Source of the DNA: Georgenia faecalis
GTDB taxonomy: Bacteria; Actinomycetota; Actinomycetes; Actinomycetales; Actinomycetaceae
Length of the DNA: 64,000 nucleotides
Reading direction: 5' to 3'
NCBI RefSeq assembly: GCF_003710105.1
Contig: NZ_CP033325.1
Location: 558,001-622,000, forward strand
Below, piece after piece: positions 1 to 8,639 of the stretch. Position numbers and translations under genes: made by a program. Each line of letters opens with the position of its first letter. The first letter of the stretch is position 1. The notes below the pieces were generated by a model. The model saw nothing but the letters and a program-made list of their open reading frames with translations, was not told the DNA's origin and did no database searches.

Positions 1-1
1 C

Positions 2-394
2 GCCGGGTTCACCACGGGCGAGCCGTGGATCGCGGTCAACCCCAACCACACGGAGATCAACGCGGAGGCGGCGCGCGCCGACGCCGGGTCGGTGTTCCAC
101 CACTACCGCCGTCTCATCGAGGTCCGGCGCGCGCACGACGTCGTCGTCCACGGCGACTTCGCGCTCCTCCTGCCGGGCGACGAGCAGGTCTTTGCCTACA
201 CGCGCTCGCTCGACGGGCAGACGCTCCTCGTCGTGGCGAACATGTCGGGCGAGCCGGCCGACGTCGAGCTCGAGGGCCAGGCCGACCACCTGGCCGGGGA
301 GGTGCTGCTGTCCACGCACGACGACGGCGCCCCGGCCGAGGGGGAGCGGGTCCGGCTGGCGCCGTGGGAGTCGCGGGTGCTGCTCAGGCGTTGA
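2..394 (+). CDS. GH13 alpha-glucosidase-type enzyme, C-terminal part (5' truncated by window)
   Basis: The frame is open from the window edge to TGA at 392-394 (130 codons). It begins with a stretch containing GEPWIAVNPNHTEINA, typical of the segment after the last catalytic-barrel motif of oligo-1,6-glucosidases, alpha-glucosidases and trehalose synthases, and continues into a beta-sandwich C-terminal domain (VVANMSGEPADVEL). The catalytic Asp/Glu residues lie outside the window, so the substrate cannot be assigned beyond alpha-glucosides. The next gene is 175 bases downstream and probably separate. Confidence 0.85.
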   Translation, partial: AGFTTGEPWIAVNPNHTEINAEAARADAGSVFHHYRRLIEVRRAHDVVVHGDFALLLPGDEQVFAYTRSLDGQTLLVVANMSGEPADVELEGQADHLAGEVLLSTHDDGAPAEGERVRLAPWESRVLLRR

Positions 395-568
395 GGGTGG
401 CGCGGCGGGGGGCGGGGCGCGTCCCGCCGGCCCCCCCGCCCCACCCCCCACTTCGTCGTGATCGTGCAGAAACGCCGGGCGGCGGGGGCATGGGCGCGGT
501 AGCCCGCGCCGTCGTCGTCCCCCGCACCTAGACTCGCGGCGCCGCAGGCGACGTCGCCGACAAGAGGA

Positions 569-1609
569 GTGACCGTGGAGCACCGCACCCTGGGACGGAC
601 CGGCACGGTGGTGTCCGTGCACGCACTGGGCACGATGACGTTCGGCGCCGAGTCGGACGAGGCGACCTCCGGCGAGATCATGACGGCCTACGTCGAGGCG
701 GGGGGCAACTTCTTCGACACCGCGGACGTCTACTCCGCGGGCGGCTCGGAGGAGATCATCGGCCGCTGGCTCGCCGCGCACCCGACGGAGGCGGCCCAGG
801 TGGTGCTCGCGACGAAGGGCCGGTTCGCGATGGGCGCGGGACCCAACGACGTCGGACTCTCGCGCCGTCACCTGCGCGACGCCCTCGACGCCTCGTTGCG
901 CCGGCTGGGCGTCGAGCACGTCGACCTCTACCAGATGCACGCGTGGGACGCGGTGACGCCCGTGGAGGAGACGCTGCGCTTCCTGGACGACGCCGTCCGC
1001 GCCGGGAAGATCTCCTACTACGGCTTCTCGAACTACACCGGGTGGCAGCTCACCAAGGCCGTCCACGTCGCGGCGGCCAGCGGCTTTACCGCACCGGCGA
1101 CGCTCCAGCCGCAGTACAGCCTCCTCGTGCGCGGCATCGAGCACGAGACCGTCCCGGCGGCCCTCGACGCCGGCGTCGGCCTCCTCCCGTGGTCGCCGCT
1201 CGCGGGCGGCTGGCTGACCGGGAAGTACGAGCGGGACGTCATGCCCACCGGCGCCACCCGGCTCGGGGAGAACCCGACCCGCGGGATGGAGGCGTGGGAG
1301 GCGCGGAACGCGAACGAGCGGACGTGGCGGGTCATCGACGCCGTCCGTGCGGTGGCGGATGCTCGTGGCGTCTCGATGTCGCAGGTGGCGCTCGCGTGGG
1401 TGGCGGCACGACCGGCGGTGACCTCGGTGATCCTCGGCGCCCGGACGACGCGCCAGCTCGCCGACAACCTCGCTGCGGCCGACCTCGTTCTCACCGCGGA
1501 GGAGATGCAGGCGCTGACCGAGGCCAGCGCTCCGGAGGTGGACGACTACCCCTACGGCACGGCCGGCGTCGCGCAGCGCCACCGCGCGGTTCCCGGCGCG
1601 GACGCGTAG
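569..1609 (+). CDS. Aldo/keto reductase
   Basis: 346-residue NADPH-dependent aldo/keto reductase, the usual length for the YghZ/Kv-beta-like and YajO-like groups. Visible motifs: N-terminal LGRTGTVVS, the catalytic Asp and Tyr in NFFDTADVYSAGGSEE (about residues 49-64), Lys in LATKGRF, and the active-site His in DLYQMHAWD (about 121-129). The cofactor-binding end is SVILGARTTRQLADNL. GTG at 569 is chosen because GAGGAG lies just upstream and the protein then starts at the usual MTVEHRTLGRTG position. It stands alone, followed by a tRNA on the other strand. Physiological substrate unknown. Confidence 0.9.
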   Translation: MTVEHRTLGRTGTVVSVHALGTMTFGAESDEATSGEIMTAYVEAGGNFFDTADVYSAGGSEEIIGRWLAAHPTEAAQVVLATKGRFAMGAGPNDVGLSRRHLRDALDASLRRLGVEHVDLYQMHAWDAVTPVEETLRFLDDAVRAGKISYYGFSNYTGWQLTKAVHVAAASGFTAPATLQPQYSLLVRGIEHETVPAALDAGVGLLPWSPLAGGWLTGKYERDVMPTGATRLGENPTRGMEAWEARNANERTWRVIDAVRAVADARGVSMSQVALAWVAARPAVTSVILGARTTRQLADNLAAADLVLTAEEMQALTEASAPEVDDYPYGTAGVAQRHRAVPGADA

Positions 1610-1669
1610 CGCTGTCGGGTCGTGCGCCGGGCCGGCTGCGGGCGTGGCGCCCCGAGTGACGACGAAGGG

Positions 1670-1742
1670 TGCCCTCGGGCAGATTCGAACTGCCGACACC
1701 CGCTTTAGGAGAGCGGTGCTCTATCCCCTGAGCTACGAGGGC
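1670..1742 (-). tRNA. tRNA-Arg (anticodon CCT)
   Basis: On the minus strand a 73-base cloverleaf folds with acceptor stem GCCCTCG/CGAGGGC, D-arm GCTC-GAGC, anticodon stem CCGCT/AGCGG with loop CTCCTAA (anticodon CCT, reads AGG) and T-arm GGCAG-TTCGAAT-CTGCC. CCA is not encoded. Rare-codon tRNA-Arg genes are common integrase targets, but the flanks hold no integrase or partial tRNA copy. Confidence 0.95.
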
Positions 1743-1889
1743 GGGGACCGCGCACCAGCGTAACGGAGCACGTCGACGGCGGTTCGCGCTGGGACGCCGG
1801 GCGCCGGGCGCCGGACGCCGGGCGCCTCCGGCGACGGTGGGCGGCAGCGCCGCGGCAGCGGTGCCGGCCCGGCCTGGCGCCGGACGGCG

Positions 1890-2084
1890 TTAGCGGGGGG
1901 CCGACATGGGCGTCCGGCGGCCGGCGACGAACCAGAGGAGTGGCCCGACGACGGGGACGAGCCAGATGAGCAGCAGCCAGGCGACGTCGACGGTGCGGAG
2001 CGGTGCGCCTCCCCGGACCACGTTGACGGTCGCCGCGACGGCAAGCGCCAGCGGCAGCAGCGCAATGATCACCAAGAGCTCCAT
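1890..2084 (-). CDS. Small two-TM membrane protein, PLDc_N-like
   Basis: 64-residue protein with two hydrophobic helices, ELLVIIALLPLALAVAA (3-19) and DVAWLLLIWLVPVVGPLLWF (about 34-53), ending in a basic tail. The WLLLIWLVPVVGPLLWF pattern matches the short PLDc_N membrane domain that precedes phospholipase D nuclease domains and also occurs as stand-alone actinobacterial proteins. ATG at 2082-2084 is chosen: the longer open frame upstream encodes an arginine-rich, family-unlike extension. Function unknown. It is oriented away from the siderophore operon. Confidence 0.7.
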   Translation of the reverse strand: MELLVIIALLPLALAVAATVNVVRGGAPLRTVDVAWLLLIWLVPVVGPLLWFVAGRRTPMSAPR

Positions 2085-2387
2085 GCCGGTGACGATCCCA
2101 TGGAGCCGACGCCTCCCGCGGGGCTTTGAGGGGACAGGCCGACTCTGACGCCGGCACTCGACGCGCCTCGCTTGAGGTTCCCGCGCCGGGGCTGCCCCCG
2201 CGGCGACTCTGCGGCGCAATGGGTGACATCCCAGCGCTATGGGCACCACAAAGTCACCCGTCGAGGCCGTTCCGGCGCCGCGGTCAGCGTCGCTGCAAGA
2301 TCACGAGAGGGGTGGGTGGGGAGGGATGCCCGGACAGCGGGCGGGAGGGGGGCGCCGGCTGGCGAAGCGGCGTACCAGGAGGGGCAC

Positions 2388-2431
2388 GGACCGGCTTCGG
2401 ACCGGCGTCGGACCGGCGTCGGACCGGCCGG
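2388..2431. repeat. Four tandem 11-bp repeats (GGACCGGCGTC)
   Basis: Copies at 2388-2398 (GGACCGGCTTC), 2399-2409, 2410-2420 (both GGACCGGCGTC) and 2421-2431 (GGACCGGCCGG). The period is one helical turn, so all copies face the same side of the DNA, about 45 bases upstream of the iron box. It could be an activator array or a slippage product. Confidence 0.85.
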
Positions 2432-2473
2432 TCGAGCGTCCAGAGAATTGCGCTACGCTCCCGTCACGTAATT

Positions 2474-2492
2474 GCAAGTTAGGCTGTCCTCA
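2474..2492 (+). promoter_or_regulatory. Iron box (DtxR/IdeR-type) overlapping -10
   Basis: GCAAGTTAGGCTGTCCTCA matches 13 of 19 positions of the actinobacterial iron-box consensus TTAGGTTAGGCTAACCTAA; the right 14 bases match at 11. The embedded TAGGCT (2480-2485) is a good -10 and would place transcription start near 2492, with GGAG and the GTG start at 2513 downstream. Repression by an Fe(II)-bound DtxR/IdeR protein would fit the siderophore-uptake genes that follow. Confidence 0.75.
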
Positions 2493-2512
2493 CCTCACCC
2501 CGTGGAGCACCT

Positions 2513-3598
2513 GTGTCCCGATCCCTCGCGCCCGCTGCCGTCGCCGCTGCTGCTGTCCTCACCCTCGCCGCCTGCAGCACCACCTCGACCGGCGGCAGTG
2601 ACGACCACACCAGCCACGACGCCACGACCGCGGCCTCCGACGCCTTCCCCGTCACCGTCGAGCACGCCTTCGGCGAGACGACGATCGAGGAGCAGCCCGA
2701 GCGCGTCGCGACCATCTCCTGGGTGAACGCGGACGTCGCCATCGCCCTCGGCGTCGCGCCGGTCGGCATGCCGGCCGAGGAGTTCGGCGGCACCCCGGAG
2801 CTGTCCACCCCGTGGAAGGACGAGGCGCTGGCCGAGCTCGGCGCGGAGGTCGGCAGCGAGAACGGCCCGACCCTGTACTCCGAGGCCGACGGCATCGCCT
2901 TCGAGGACATCGCCGAGCTCGCCCCCGACGTCATCCTCGCCGCCTACTCCGGCCTCACGCAGGAGGAGTACGACCGGCTCAGCGAGATCGCCCCCGTCGT
3001 CGCCTACCCCGAGGTCGCCTTCGGGACGCCGTGGCAGGAGTCCACCCGGCTCATCGGTGAGGCCCTGGGTCTCGCGGACGAGGCCGAGCAGCTCGTCGAG
3101 GACACGGAGGCGCAGATCGCCGAGGCCGCCGCCGAGCACCCCGAGATCGAGGGCAAGTCCTTCATCTACGCCAACCTCGACCCGGCGAACGCCTCGGTCA
3201 TCAACCTCTTCACCTCGCTCGACAACCGCTCGAAGTTCCTCGAGTCCATCGGCATGGTCGAGGCCCCGGTGGTCACCGAGGCCGGCGGCGAGGCCTTCTA
3301 CATCGAGTGGTCCGCGGAGCGCGCCGACGAGCTCGCCTCCGACGTCCTCGTCGCCTGGGTCCCCAGCGAGGAGGCCGTCGCGCAGATCGAGGCGGACCCG
3401 CTGCTGGGCCAGATCCCGGCCATCGCCGCGGGGGCCTTCGTCCCGAGCGCGAACGACACCCTCACCATCGCCGTGTCGGCCGCCTCCCCGCTGAGCCTGC
3501 CGTGGGCGCTCGACGAGGTCCTGCCCGACATCGCCGAGGCCGCCCGCGCCGCTGAGGCCGGCGGCGACGCCGGCGCAGAGGAGACCGACGGCCGGTGA
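2513..3598 (+). CDS. Ferric-siderophore ABC transporter substrate-binding lipoprotein
   Basis: 361-residue FecB/FepB-type binding protein (class III, Peripla_BP_2). It starts with a lipoprotein signal ending LTLAAC (lipid-modified Cys about residue 21), then a Thr/Ser/His-rich linker. FPVTVEHAFGETTIEEQPERVATISW is the usual entry into the first lobe, and LAPDVILAAYSGLTQEEYDRL the first-lobe core; a long helix joins the two lobes. It captures a ferric siderophore outside the membrane and hands it to the permeases encoded next. Start GTG 2513 has GGAG six bases upstream. The stop overlaps the next start (GTGA), indicating translational coupling. The siderophore type cannot be read from sequence. 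Confidence 0.92.
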   Translation: MSRSLAPAAVAAAAVLTLAACSTTSTGGSDDHTSHDATTAASDAFPVTVEHAFGETTIEEQPERVATISWVNADVAIALGVAPVGMPAEEFGGTPELSTPWKDEALAELGAEVGSENGPTLYSEADGIAFEDIAELAPDVILAAYSGLTQEEYDRLSEIAPVVAYPEVAFGTPWQESTRLIGEALGLADEAEQLVEDTEAQIAEAAAEHPEIEGKSFIYANLDPANASVINLFTSLDNRSKFLESIGMVEAPVVTEAGGEAFYIEWSAERADELASDVLVAWVPSEEAVAQIEADPLLGQIPAIAAGAFVPSANDTLTIAVSAASPLSLPWALDEVLPDIAEAARAAEAGGDAGAEETDGR

Positions 3599-4590
3599 CC
3601 CGCTCGCGCACCGCGGTACTCGTGGTCGGCGCCGTCGTGCTCGTCACGGCGGTGCTGGCCTCGCTCGCCCTCGGTGCGCGCTCGGTCGATCTCTCCACGG
3701 TCCTCGACGCCGTCCTGCGCCCCGACGGGGCCGGCGGCGCCGAGGCCGTGGTCCGCTCGCGCATCCCCCGCACGGGGGCCGCGATCCTCGCCGGCGCCGC
3801 GCTCGCCGTCGCCGGCACGGCGATGCAGGGCCTCACCCGCAACCCGCTCGCCGACCCCGGGCTGCTCGGCGTCAACGCCGGTGCCGCCCTCGCCGTCGTC
3901 GTCGCGATCGCCGCGCTCGGGGTGACGGAGCTCAGCGGCTACGTGTGGTTCGCGTTCCTCGGCGCCGGCCTGGCCGCCGTCGTCGTCTACGGCATCGCCA
4001 GCCTGGGCCGCGAGGGGGCGACGCCGGTCAAGCTCGCCCTGGCGGGGGCCGCCGTCGGTGCCGCCCTGTCCTCGCTCACCCAGGCCGTGCTCATCGGCCG
4101 CGCCGACGTCTTCGACGCCTTCCGGTTCTGGCAGGTGGGCTCGGTCGCCGGCCGCGGGTGGGACGTCCTCGTCGAGGTGCTGCCCTTCATCGTCGTCGGC
4201 CTCCTCCTCACCCTCGCGCTCGGCCCCGTCCTCAACGGGCTGGCGTTGGGCGAGGACGTCGCCCGCGGGCTCGGCCAGCGGGTCGCGCTCACCCGGGTGG
4301 TGACCGCGGTCGGGATCGTCCTGCTGTGCGGGGCGGCGACGGCGCTCGCCGGGCCGATCGCGTTCGTCGGGCTGGTGGTCCCCCACGTCGTGCGGGGCCT
4401 GGCCGGCCCCGACTACCGCTGGATCCTGCCGATCTCCCTGCTCGTCGGTCCCGCCCTCGTCCTCGCCGCCGACGTCGTCGGCCGCCTGGTCCTGCCGCCC
4501 GGGGAGGTCGAGGCCGGCGTCATGGTGGCCCTCGTCGGTGCGCCCGGGTTCGTCTGGCTGGTCCGCCGCCGCCGGACGGTGACGCTGTGA
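3595..4590 (+). CDS. Ferric-siderophore ABC transporter permease (FecCD family), subunit 1
   Basis: 331-residue integral membrane protein of the BtuC/FecCD family with about 8-10 helices. The family signature [23 protein letters not shown] is clear at about residues 76-98, and the coupling-helix region GEDVARGLG and [17 protein letters not shown] follow. It forms the translocation pore together with the next permease. Start GTG overlaps the lipoprotein stop by 4 bases; its own stop overlaps the next GTG in the same way. Confidence 0.93.
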   Translation: MTRSRTAVLVVGAVVLVTAVLASLALGARSVDLSTVLDAVLRPDGAGGAEAVVRSRIPRTGAAILAGAALAVAGTAMQGLTRNPLADPGLLGVNAGAALAVVVAIAALGVTELSGYVWFAFLGAGLAAVVVYGIASLGREGATPVKLALAGAAVGAALSSLTQAVLIGRADVFDAFRFWQVGSVAGRGWDVLVEVLPFIVVGLLLTLALGPVLNGLALGEDVARGLGQRVALTRVVTAVGIVLLCGAATALAGPIAFVGLVVPHVVRGLAGPDYRWILPISLLVGPALVLAADVVGRLVLPPGEVEAGVMVALVGAPGFVWLVRRRRTVTL

Positions 4591-5678
4591 GCGCGCTCCT
4601 CGACGGGGCGGGTCCCGGAACCAGTACCGGCCCGCGGGCCGGCGCGGCCACCCCCGCCGTCGCCGACGCCGTCCGCGCCGTGCGCCGGGCCGGGCGTCGC
4701 CGGCACGTCACCGTGGCGGCGGTCCTCGTCGTCGCCGTCCTCGCCATGGCGCTCGTGCGCCTCCTCCTCGGGGACTTCACGGTCTCCTTCGTCGACTTCC
4801 TCCGCATCCTCGGCGGTGCGGAGATCCCCGGGGCGTCGTTCATCATCACCGAGAGCCGCCTGCCCCGGGTCGCGGTCGGCGCCATGGTGGGGCTCGCCCT
4901 CGGCGTCGCCGGCACGATCTTCCAGACGATGCTCCGCAACCCGTTGGCCAGCCCGGACATCCTCGGCATCAGCCTCGGGGCGTCGGCGGCCGCCGTCGCC
5001 GCGATCGTGCTCGCCGGCGCGAGCGGCCTCCCGGTCTCCCTCGCGGCCCTCGCCGGCGCGCTCCTCGTCGCCGTCGGCATGCACGCCCTGTCGCGCTCGG
5101 GCGTCGTGGGCGGGGACCGGTTCATCCTCATCGGGATCGGCGTCGCGGCCGTCATGCAGGCCGTCATCAACTTCCTCCTCGCCCGCACCGACCTGCGGAC
5201 CGCGCAGGACGCCCTGGTGTGGCTGTCGGGCTCGCTCGGCCCGGCGAACGACCGCCGCGCCCTGTACCTCGGCGCCGCCCTCGTCGTGCTGCTGCCCGCG
5301 ACGGCGGTGCTCTCCCGGCGGCTCGGCGTCCTCGAGCTCGGCGGGGAGGTCGCCTCGGGCCTCGGCCTGCGGGTGCGCCCCGCGACCCTGGGCCTCACCG
5401 TCGTCGCCGTCGCGCTGGTGGCCGCCGCCACGGCCGCGGCCGGACCCGTGGCGTTCGTCGCGTTCCTCGCCGGGCCCATCGCCCGGCGGCTCCTGGGCGG
5501 GCGCCCGAGCCTGCTCCTGTCCGGCCTCGTGGGCGCGCTCCTCGTCCTGGCCGCCGACTACGTCGCGGCCGAGATCCTGCCGGGTGCCGTCCCGGTCGGT
5601 GTCGTCACCGGCGCGACCGGCGCGCCCTTCCTGCTGTGGCTCCTCGCCACGGCCAACCGCGGAGGTCGGTCCGAGTGA
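4587..5678 (+). CDS. Ferric-siderophore ABC transporter permease (FecCD family), subunit 2
   Basis: 363 residues counted from the GTG that overlaps the previous stop; the frame stays open far upstream, but that part is antisense-like and arginine-rich. There is a 45-residue cytoplasmic extension (residues 1-45, Ala/Gly-rich) before the first membrane helix. The family signature [23 protein letters not shown] lies at about 109-131, with [12 protein letters not shown] and [20 protein letters not shown] later. It pairs with the first permease as a heterodimer, as FepD/FepG do. Coupled to the ATPase gene by a GTGA overlap. Confidence 0.93.
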   Translation: MSALLDGAGPGTSTGPRAGAATPAVADAVRAVRRAGRRRHVTVAAVLVVAVLAMALVRLLLGDFTVSFVDFLRILGGAEIPGASFIITESRLPRVAVGAMVGLALGVAGTIFQTMLRNPLASPDILGISLGASAAAVAAIVLAGASGLPVSLAALAGALLVAVGMHALSRSGVVGGDRFILIGIGVAAVMQAVINFLLARTDLRTAQDALVWLSGSLGPANDRRALYLGAALVVLLPATAVLSRRLGVLELGGEVASGLGLRVRPATLGLTVVAVALVAAATAAAGPVAFVAFLAGPIARRLLGGRPSLLLSGLVGALLVLAADYVAAEILPGAVPVGVVTGATGAPFLLWLLATANRGGRSE

Positions 5679-6640
5679 CCCGTACACCCCTCGACCTCAC
5701 CCACCGCGGCCTCGAGGCCCACGGGCTGCGCCTCGCCTACGACGAGCGCGTCGTCGCCGAGGACCTCACGCTGTCCATCCCGCCGGGCCGAATCACCGCG
5801 ATCGTCGGGCCGAACGCCTGCGGCAAGTCCACGCTGCTGCGTGCCCTCGCCCGGCTGCTCGCCCCGGCGGCGGGCCACGTCACCCTCGGCGGGGCGGAGC
5901 TGACGTCGCTGCCGACCAAGCAGGTGGCGACGGTCCTCGGCATCCTCCCGCAGGCCCCCGAGGCGCCCGGCGGGGTCACCGTCGCCGACCTCGTCGGCCG
6001 CGGCCGCTACCCGCACCAGGGCTGGATGCGCCGCTGGACGCCCGACGACGACGCCGCCGTCGCCGCCGCCCTCGAGGCGACCGGCACCGCCGACCTCGCC
6101 GACCGGGTGGTCGCCGAGCTCTCCGGCGGGCAGCGGCAGCGCGTGTGGATCGCCATGACCCTCGCGCAGGAGACGGAGATCCTGCTCCTCGACGAGCCGA
6201 CGACGTTCCTCGACGTCGCGCACCAGCTCGAGGTCCTCGACCTGCTCGTCGACCTCAACGACCGCGGCACCACCATCGTCATGGTCCTCCACGACCTCAA
6301 CCTCGCCGCCCGGTACGCCGACCACCTCGTCGCCATGCGCGACGGCGCGGTCGTCGCCGCCGGGGCGCCCGCCGACGTCGTCACCGCCGAGATGCTCCAG
6401 CGGGTCTTCGGCGTCGAGGCGTCCGTGCTCCCCGACCCGGTCTCCGGCACCCCGCTCGTCGTCCCCGTGGGGCGGCACCGCGCCCGTGGCCGCACCGCTC
6501 CCGACGGCGCCGCTCCCGACGGCGCCGCTCCCGACGGCACCGCCGTTCCCGCGGGCGTGCCCGACGGCAGCGCCGCCGACGTCACCCCGAACGATCCCCC
6601 CGTGCGTCACCGCGTACCGATGACAGGAGCCGATCGATGA
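5675..6640 (+). CDS. Ferric-siderophore ABC transporter ATPase (FepC-like)
   Basis: 321 residues from the overlapping GTG. All ATPase motifs are intact: Walker [10 protein letters not shown] (about 44-52), Q-loop [10 protein letters not shown], signature LSGGQRQR, Walker B LLLDEPT and switch His in VLHDLN. The core resembles FepC/FecE (about 255 residues); the remaining tail of about 60 residues is Pro/Ala/Asp-rich, built partly from three 15-bp repeats (6495-6539) and absent from the usual family. It drives siderophore import with the two permeases. Its stop overlaps the ATG of the reductase gene. Confidence 0.93.
   Translation: MTRTPLDLTHRGLEAHGLRLAYDERVVAEDLTLSIPPGRITAIVGPNACGKSTLLRALARLLAPAAGHVTLGGAELTSLPTKQVATVLGILPQAPEAPGGVTVADLVGRGRYPHQGWMRRWTPDDDAAVAAALEATGTADLADRVVAELSGGQRQRVWIAMTLAQETEILLLDEPTTFLDVAHQLEVLDLLVDLNDRGTTIVMVLHDLNLAARYADHLVAMRDGAVVAAGAPADVVTAEMLQRVFGVEASVLPDPVSGTPLVVPVGRHRARGRTAPDGAAPDGAAPDGTAVPAGVPDGSAADVTPNDPPVRHRVPMTGADR
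6495..6539 (+). repeat. Three in-frame 15-bp repeats in the siderophore ATPase gene
   Basis: CCGCTCCCGACGGCG at 6495-6509 and 6510-6524, CCGCTCCCGACGGCA at 6525-6539, encoding repeated APDGA in the dispensable-looking C-terminal tail. Confidence 0.9.
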
Positions 6641-7611
6641 GCACGACGATCAGCGAGATCCCCACCATGCGCGCCTTCGACGTCGAGGTCCGCGCGGTGC
6701 GCCGCCTGGGCCCGAGCTTCGTGCGGGTGACGTTCGCCGGAGAGGACCTGCGGCACATCGGCACCGGCGGCCCGGCCGGCCCCCGCGACCTGCGCGTCAA
6801 GCTCCTCATCCCCACGAGCGGCCACCCGCTGCCCGACCTCAACGCCTGGGGCTTCTCGCAGGGGTGGTACCGCGAGTGGCTCGCCCTCGACGAGACGGTG
6901 CGCGGGGCCATGCGGACCTACACGGTCCGTGCGATGCGGCCCGCGCTCGGTGAGCTCGACGTCGACTTCGTCCTCCACGCCGGTCCGGGCGGCGCGGACG
7001 GTCCCGCGGCCGCGTGGGCGTCGGCGGCGCGCCCCGGCGACCGGCTCACCGTCGTGGGGCCGGACGGGCGCCACCCGCTCACCGTGGGCATCGAGTGGGA
7101 CCCGGGCGAGTGTCGCCGCGTGCTCCTCGCCGGCGACGAGACCGCCGTGCCCGCCGTGGCCGCCATCCTCGAGGGCCTCGGCCCGGACGTCGAGGGGGAG
7201 GCGCTCCTCGAGGTCCCGCACGCCGACGACCGCCAGGAGATCCTCACGCTCTCCCGCGTGAAGGTGACGTGGCTGGCCCGGGAGGGCCGCGCGCACGGCA
7301 CGCTCCTCCAGCCCGAGGTCCACCGGGCGGTGCGACTCGTCCAGCGCCCGGTGGCCGAGGTCGACGACATCGACGTCGACGCGGGGATCCTCTGGGACAC
7401 CCCGCACCACCCGACCGAGGCCGCGGCGCCGCGTCCGTGCGAGGTCGGCGGTGGCGCGGCGCCGTGCCTCGACGAGCGGTGCTACGCGTGGATCGCGGGG
7501 GAGGCGGGCATGGTGCGCGACCTGCGCCGGCACCTCGTGGGCGCCGGCTTCCCGCGCTGCGACGTCGCGTTCATGGGCTACTGGCGCCGGGGCCGCGCCG
7601 AGCTGACGTAG
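6637..7611 (+). CDS. Siderophore-interacting protein (FAD-dependent ferric-siderophore reductase)
   Basis: 324-residue SIP-family protein (ViuB/YqjH type). FAD-binding signature: [11 protein letters not shown] (about 91-101; RxYTxR motif), preceded by RVTFAGEDL of the beta-barrel. The C-terminal NAD(P)H-binding SIP domain has [17 protein letters not shown] (about 163-179) and ends [17 protein letters not shown] followed by GYWRRGRAE. It reduces imported Fe(III)-siderophore in the cytosol to release Fe(II). ATG 6637 overlaps the ATPase stop. Compared with the usual SIP it has an insertion near residues 250-280 that carries two Cys ([18 protein letters not shown]). Confidence 0.92.
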   Translation: MSTTISEIPTMRAFDVEVRAVRRLGPSFVRVTFAGEDLRHIGTGGPAGPRDLRVKLLIPTSGHPLPDLNAWGFSQGWYREWLALDETVRGAMRTYTVRAMRPALGELDVDFVLHAGPGGADGPAAAWASAARPGDRLTVVGPDGRHPLTVGIEWDPGECRRVLLAGDETAVPAVAAILEGLGPDVEGEALLEVPHADDRQEILTLSRVKVTWLAREGRAHGTLLQPEVHRAVRLVQRPVAEVDDIDVDAGILWDTPHHPTEAAAPRPCEVGGGAAPCLDERCYAWIAGEAGMVRDLRRHLVGAGFPRCDVAFMGYWRRGRAELT

Positions 7612-7763
7612 CAGCGCGCGCCTCCGCAGGCAGCTCACTCGCCGACGACGGAGGCCGACTCCCACCATCGGCGCCGCACCTCCGCCTTAATGCCTATGGA
7701 CGGGCCGAGGGCGCCGCCCCTACCGTCGCTCCACCGGCAGTGCGTCGACCACGGGGGAGTGCC

Positions 7764-8561
7764 ATGTTGCTCGAGGGAAAGACCGCCATCATCTACGGCG
7801 GGTCCGGGGCCATCGGGTCCGCGACCGCCGGGGTCTTCGCGCGCGAGGGCGCGCGCGTCCACCTCGTCGGGCAGACGGAGGAGCGGCTGCGGCGGACCGC
7901 CGAGGCCATCGAGGCCCGCGGCGGGAGCGCCGCCTACGCCGTCGTCGACGCGTTCGACGCGGACGCGGTCCGCGCGCACGCCGACGCGGTGGCCGCCGAC
8001 GACGGGCACATCGACATCGCGATGAACGTCGTGGGGGTGCCGCACGTCCAGGGCGTGCCCCTCGCCGACCTCCCCGTCGAGGACTTCCTCCTCCCCGTCG
8101 AGCGGTACGCGCGGACGAACGTCGTCACCGCGAAGGCGGTCGCCGGGCACATGCAGGCGCGCCGGTCCGGCGTCATCCTCACCATCTCCGCGCCCGGGTC
8201 GCAGCTCCCGGGGATCGGGCACCTGGGCAACGCCGCGGCATGCGGCGCCGTCGAGGCCTTCTCCCGGGTGCTCGCGGGCGAGCTCGGACCCGACGGGGTG
8301 CGTGTGGTGTGCCTGCGCCCCCACGCCATCCCCGAGTCGATCGCCACGTCGCACCTGGGGGCGGTCTTCACCTCGGCCGCCGCCCGCGTGGGCACCGACG
8401 CGCCGGGGTGGCTGGCGGGCCTGGCGGAGCACGGCACCCTGCTGGGGCGGCTGCCGACGCTCGAGGACGTCGCGGAGTACGCCGCCTTCGTCGCGTCGGA
8501 CCGGGCGCGCGCCATGACGGGCGCCATCGCCAACCTCACCTGCGGCGCGCTCGTCGACTGA
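7764..8561 (+). CDS. SDR-fold protein lacking the YxxxK catalytic pair
   Basis: 265 residues, typical short-chain dehydrogenase length. The NAD(P)-binding glycine motif is present as YGGSGAIGSATA (about 10-21) and the fold continues to the end. NNAG is replaced by NVVG (about residue 90), and where Tyr-x-x-x-Lys should be the sequence reads GNAAACGAVEAF (Tyr to Asn, Lys to Cys). The active-site Ser is kept (TISAPGS). I recall a subgroup of actinobacterial SDR-like proteins that begin MLLEGKTAIIYGG and share this loss. It may bind nucleotide without classical oxidoreductase activity. Start ATG 7764 is preceded by GGGGGAG. Confidence 0.85.
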   Translation: MLLEGKTAIIYGGSGAIGSATAGVFAREGARVHLVGQTEERLRRTAEAIEARGGSAAYAVVDAFDADAVRAHADAVAADDGHIDIAMNVVGVPHVQGVPLADLPVEDFLLPVERYARTNVVTAKAVAGHMQARRSGVILTISAPGSQLPGIGHLGNAAACGAVEAFSRVLAGELGPDGVRVVCLRPHAIPESIATSHLGAVFTSAAARVGTDAPGWLAGLAEHGTLLGRLPTLEDVAEYAAFVASDRARAMTGAIANLTCGALVD

Positions 8562-8639
8562 GGCGTGCCGCGGGACGCACCGGTGCTGCGCGGGCCGGGG
8601 CCGCGCCGTGCTGACCTAGCGGCGGGACGGGGCCTGCCG

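Larger units (their letters stand above)
2085..2512. other. Gene-free region between membrane protein and siderophore operon
   Basis: 428 bases without a credible gene; the open frames here are arginine/proline-rich with no family resemblance. It contains a 14-base element CTGCAAGATCACGA (2293-2306) that nearly matches the inverse of 456-469, an 11-bp tandem repeat (2388-2431), and the iron-regulated promoter of the siderophore operon (2474-2492). Confidence 0.7.

Noticed and set aside
1670-1742. Integration site of a mobile element at tRNA-Arg
   Set aside because: No integrase, no duplicated tRNA 3' end and no shift to lower GC on either side.
4816-7611. A single 931-codon frame spanning the ATPase and reductase genes
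   Set aside because: Only the part from 6637 is real (siderophore-interacting protein); the upstream part is a shadow of the permease and ATPase genes, which are in other frames with full motifs.
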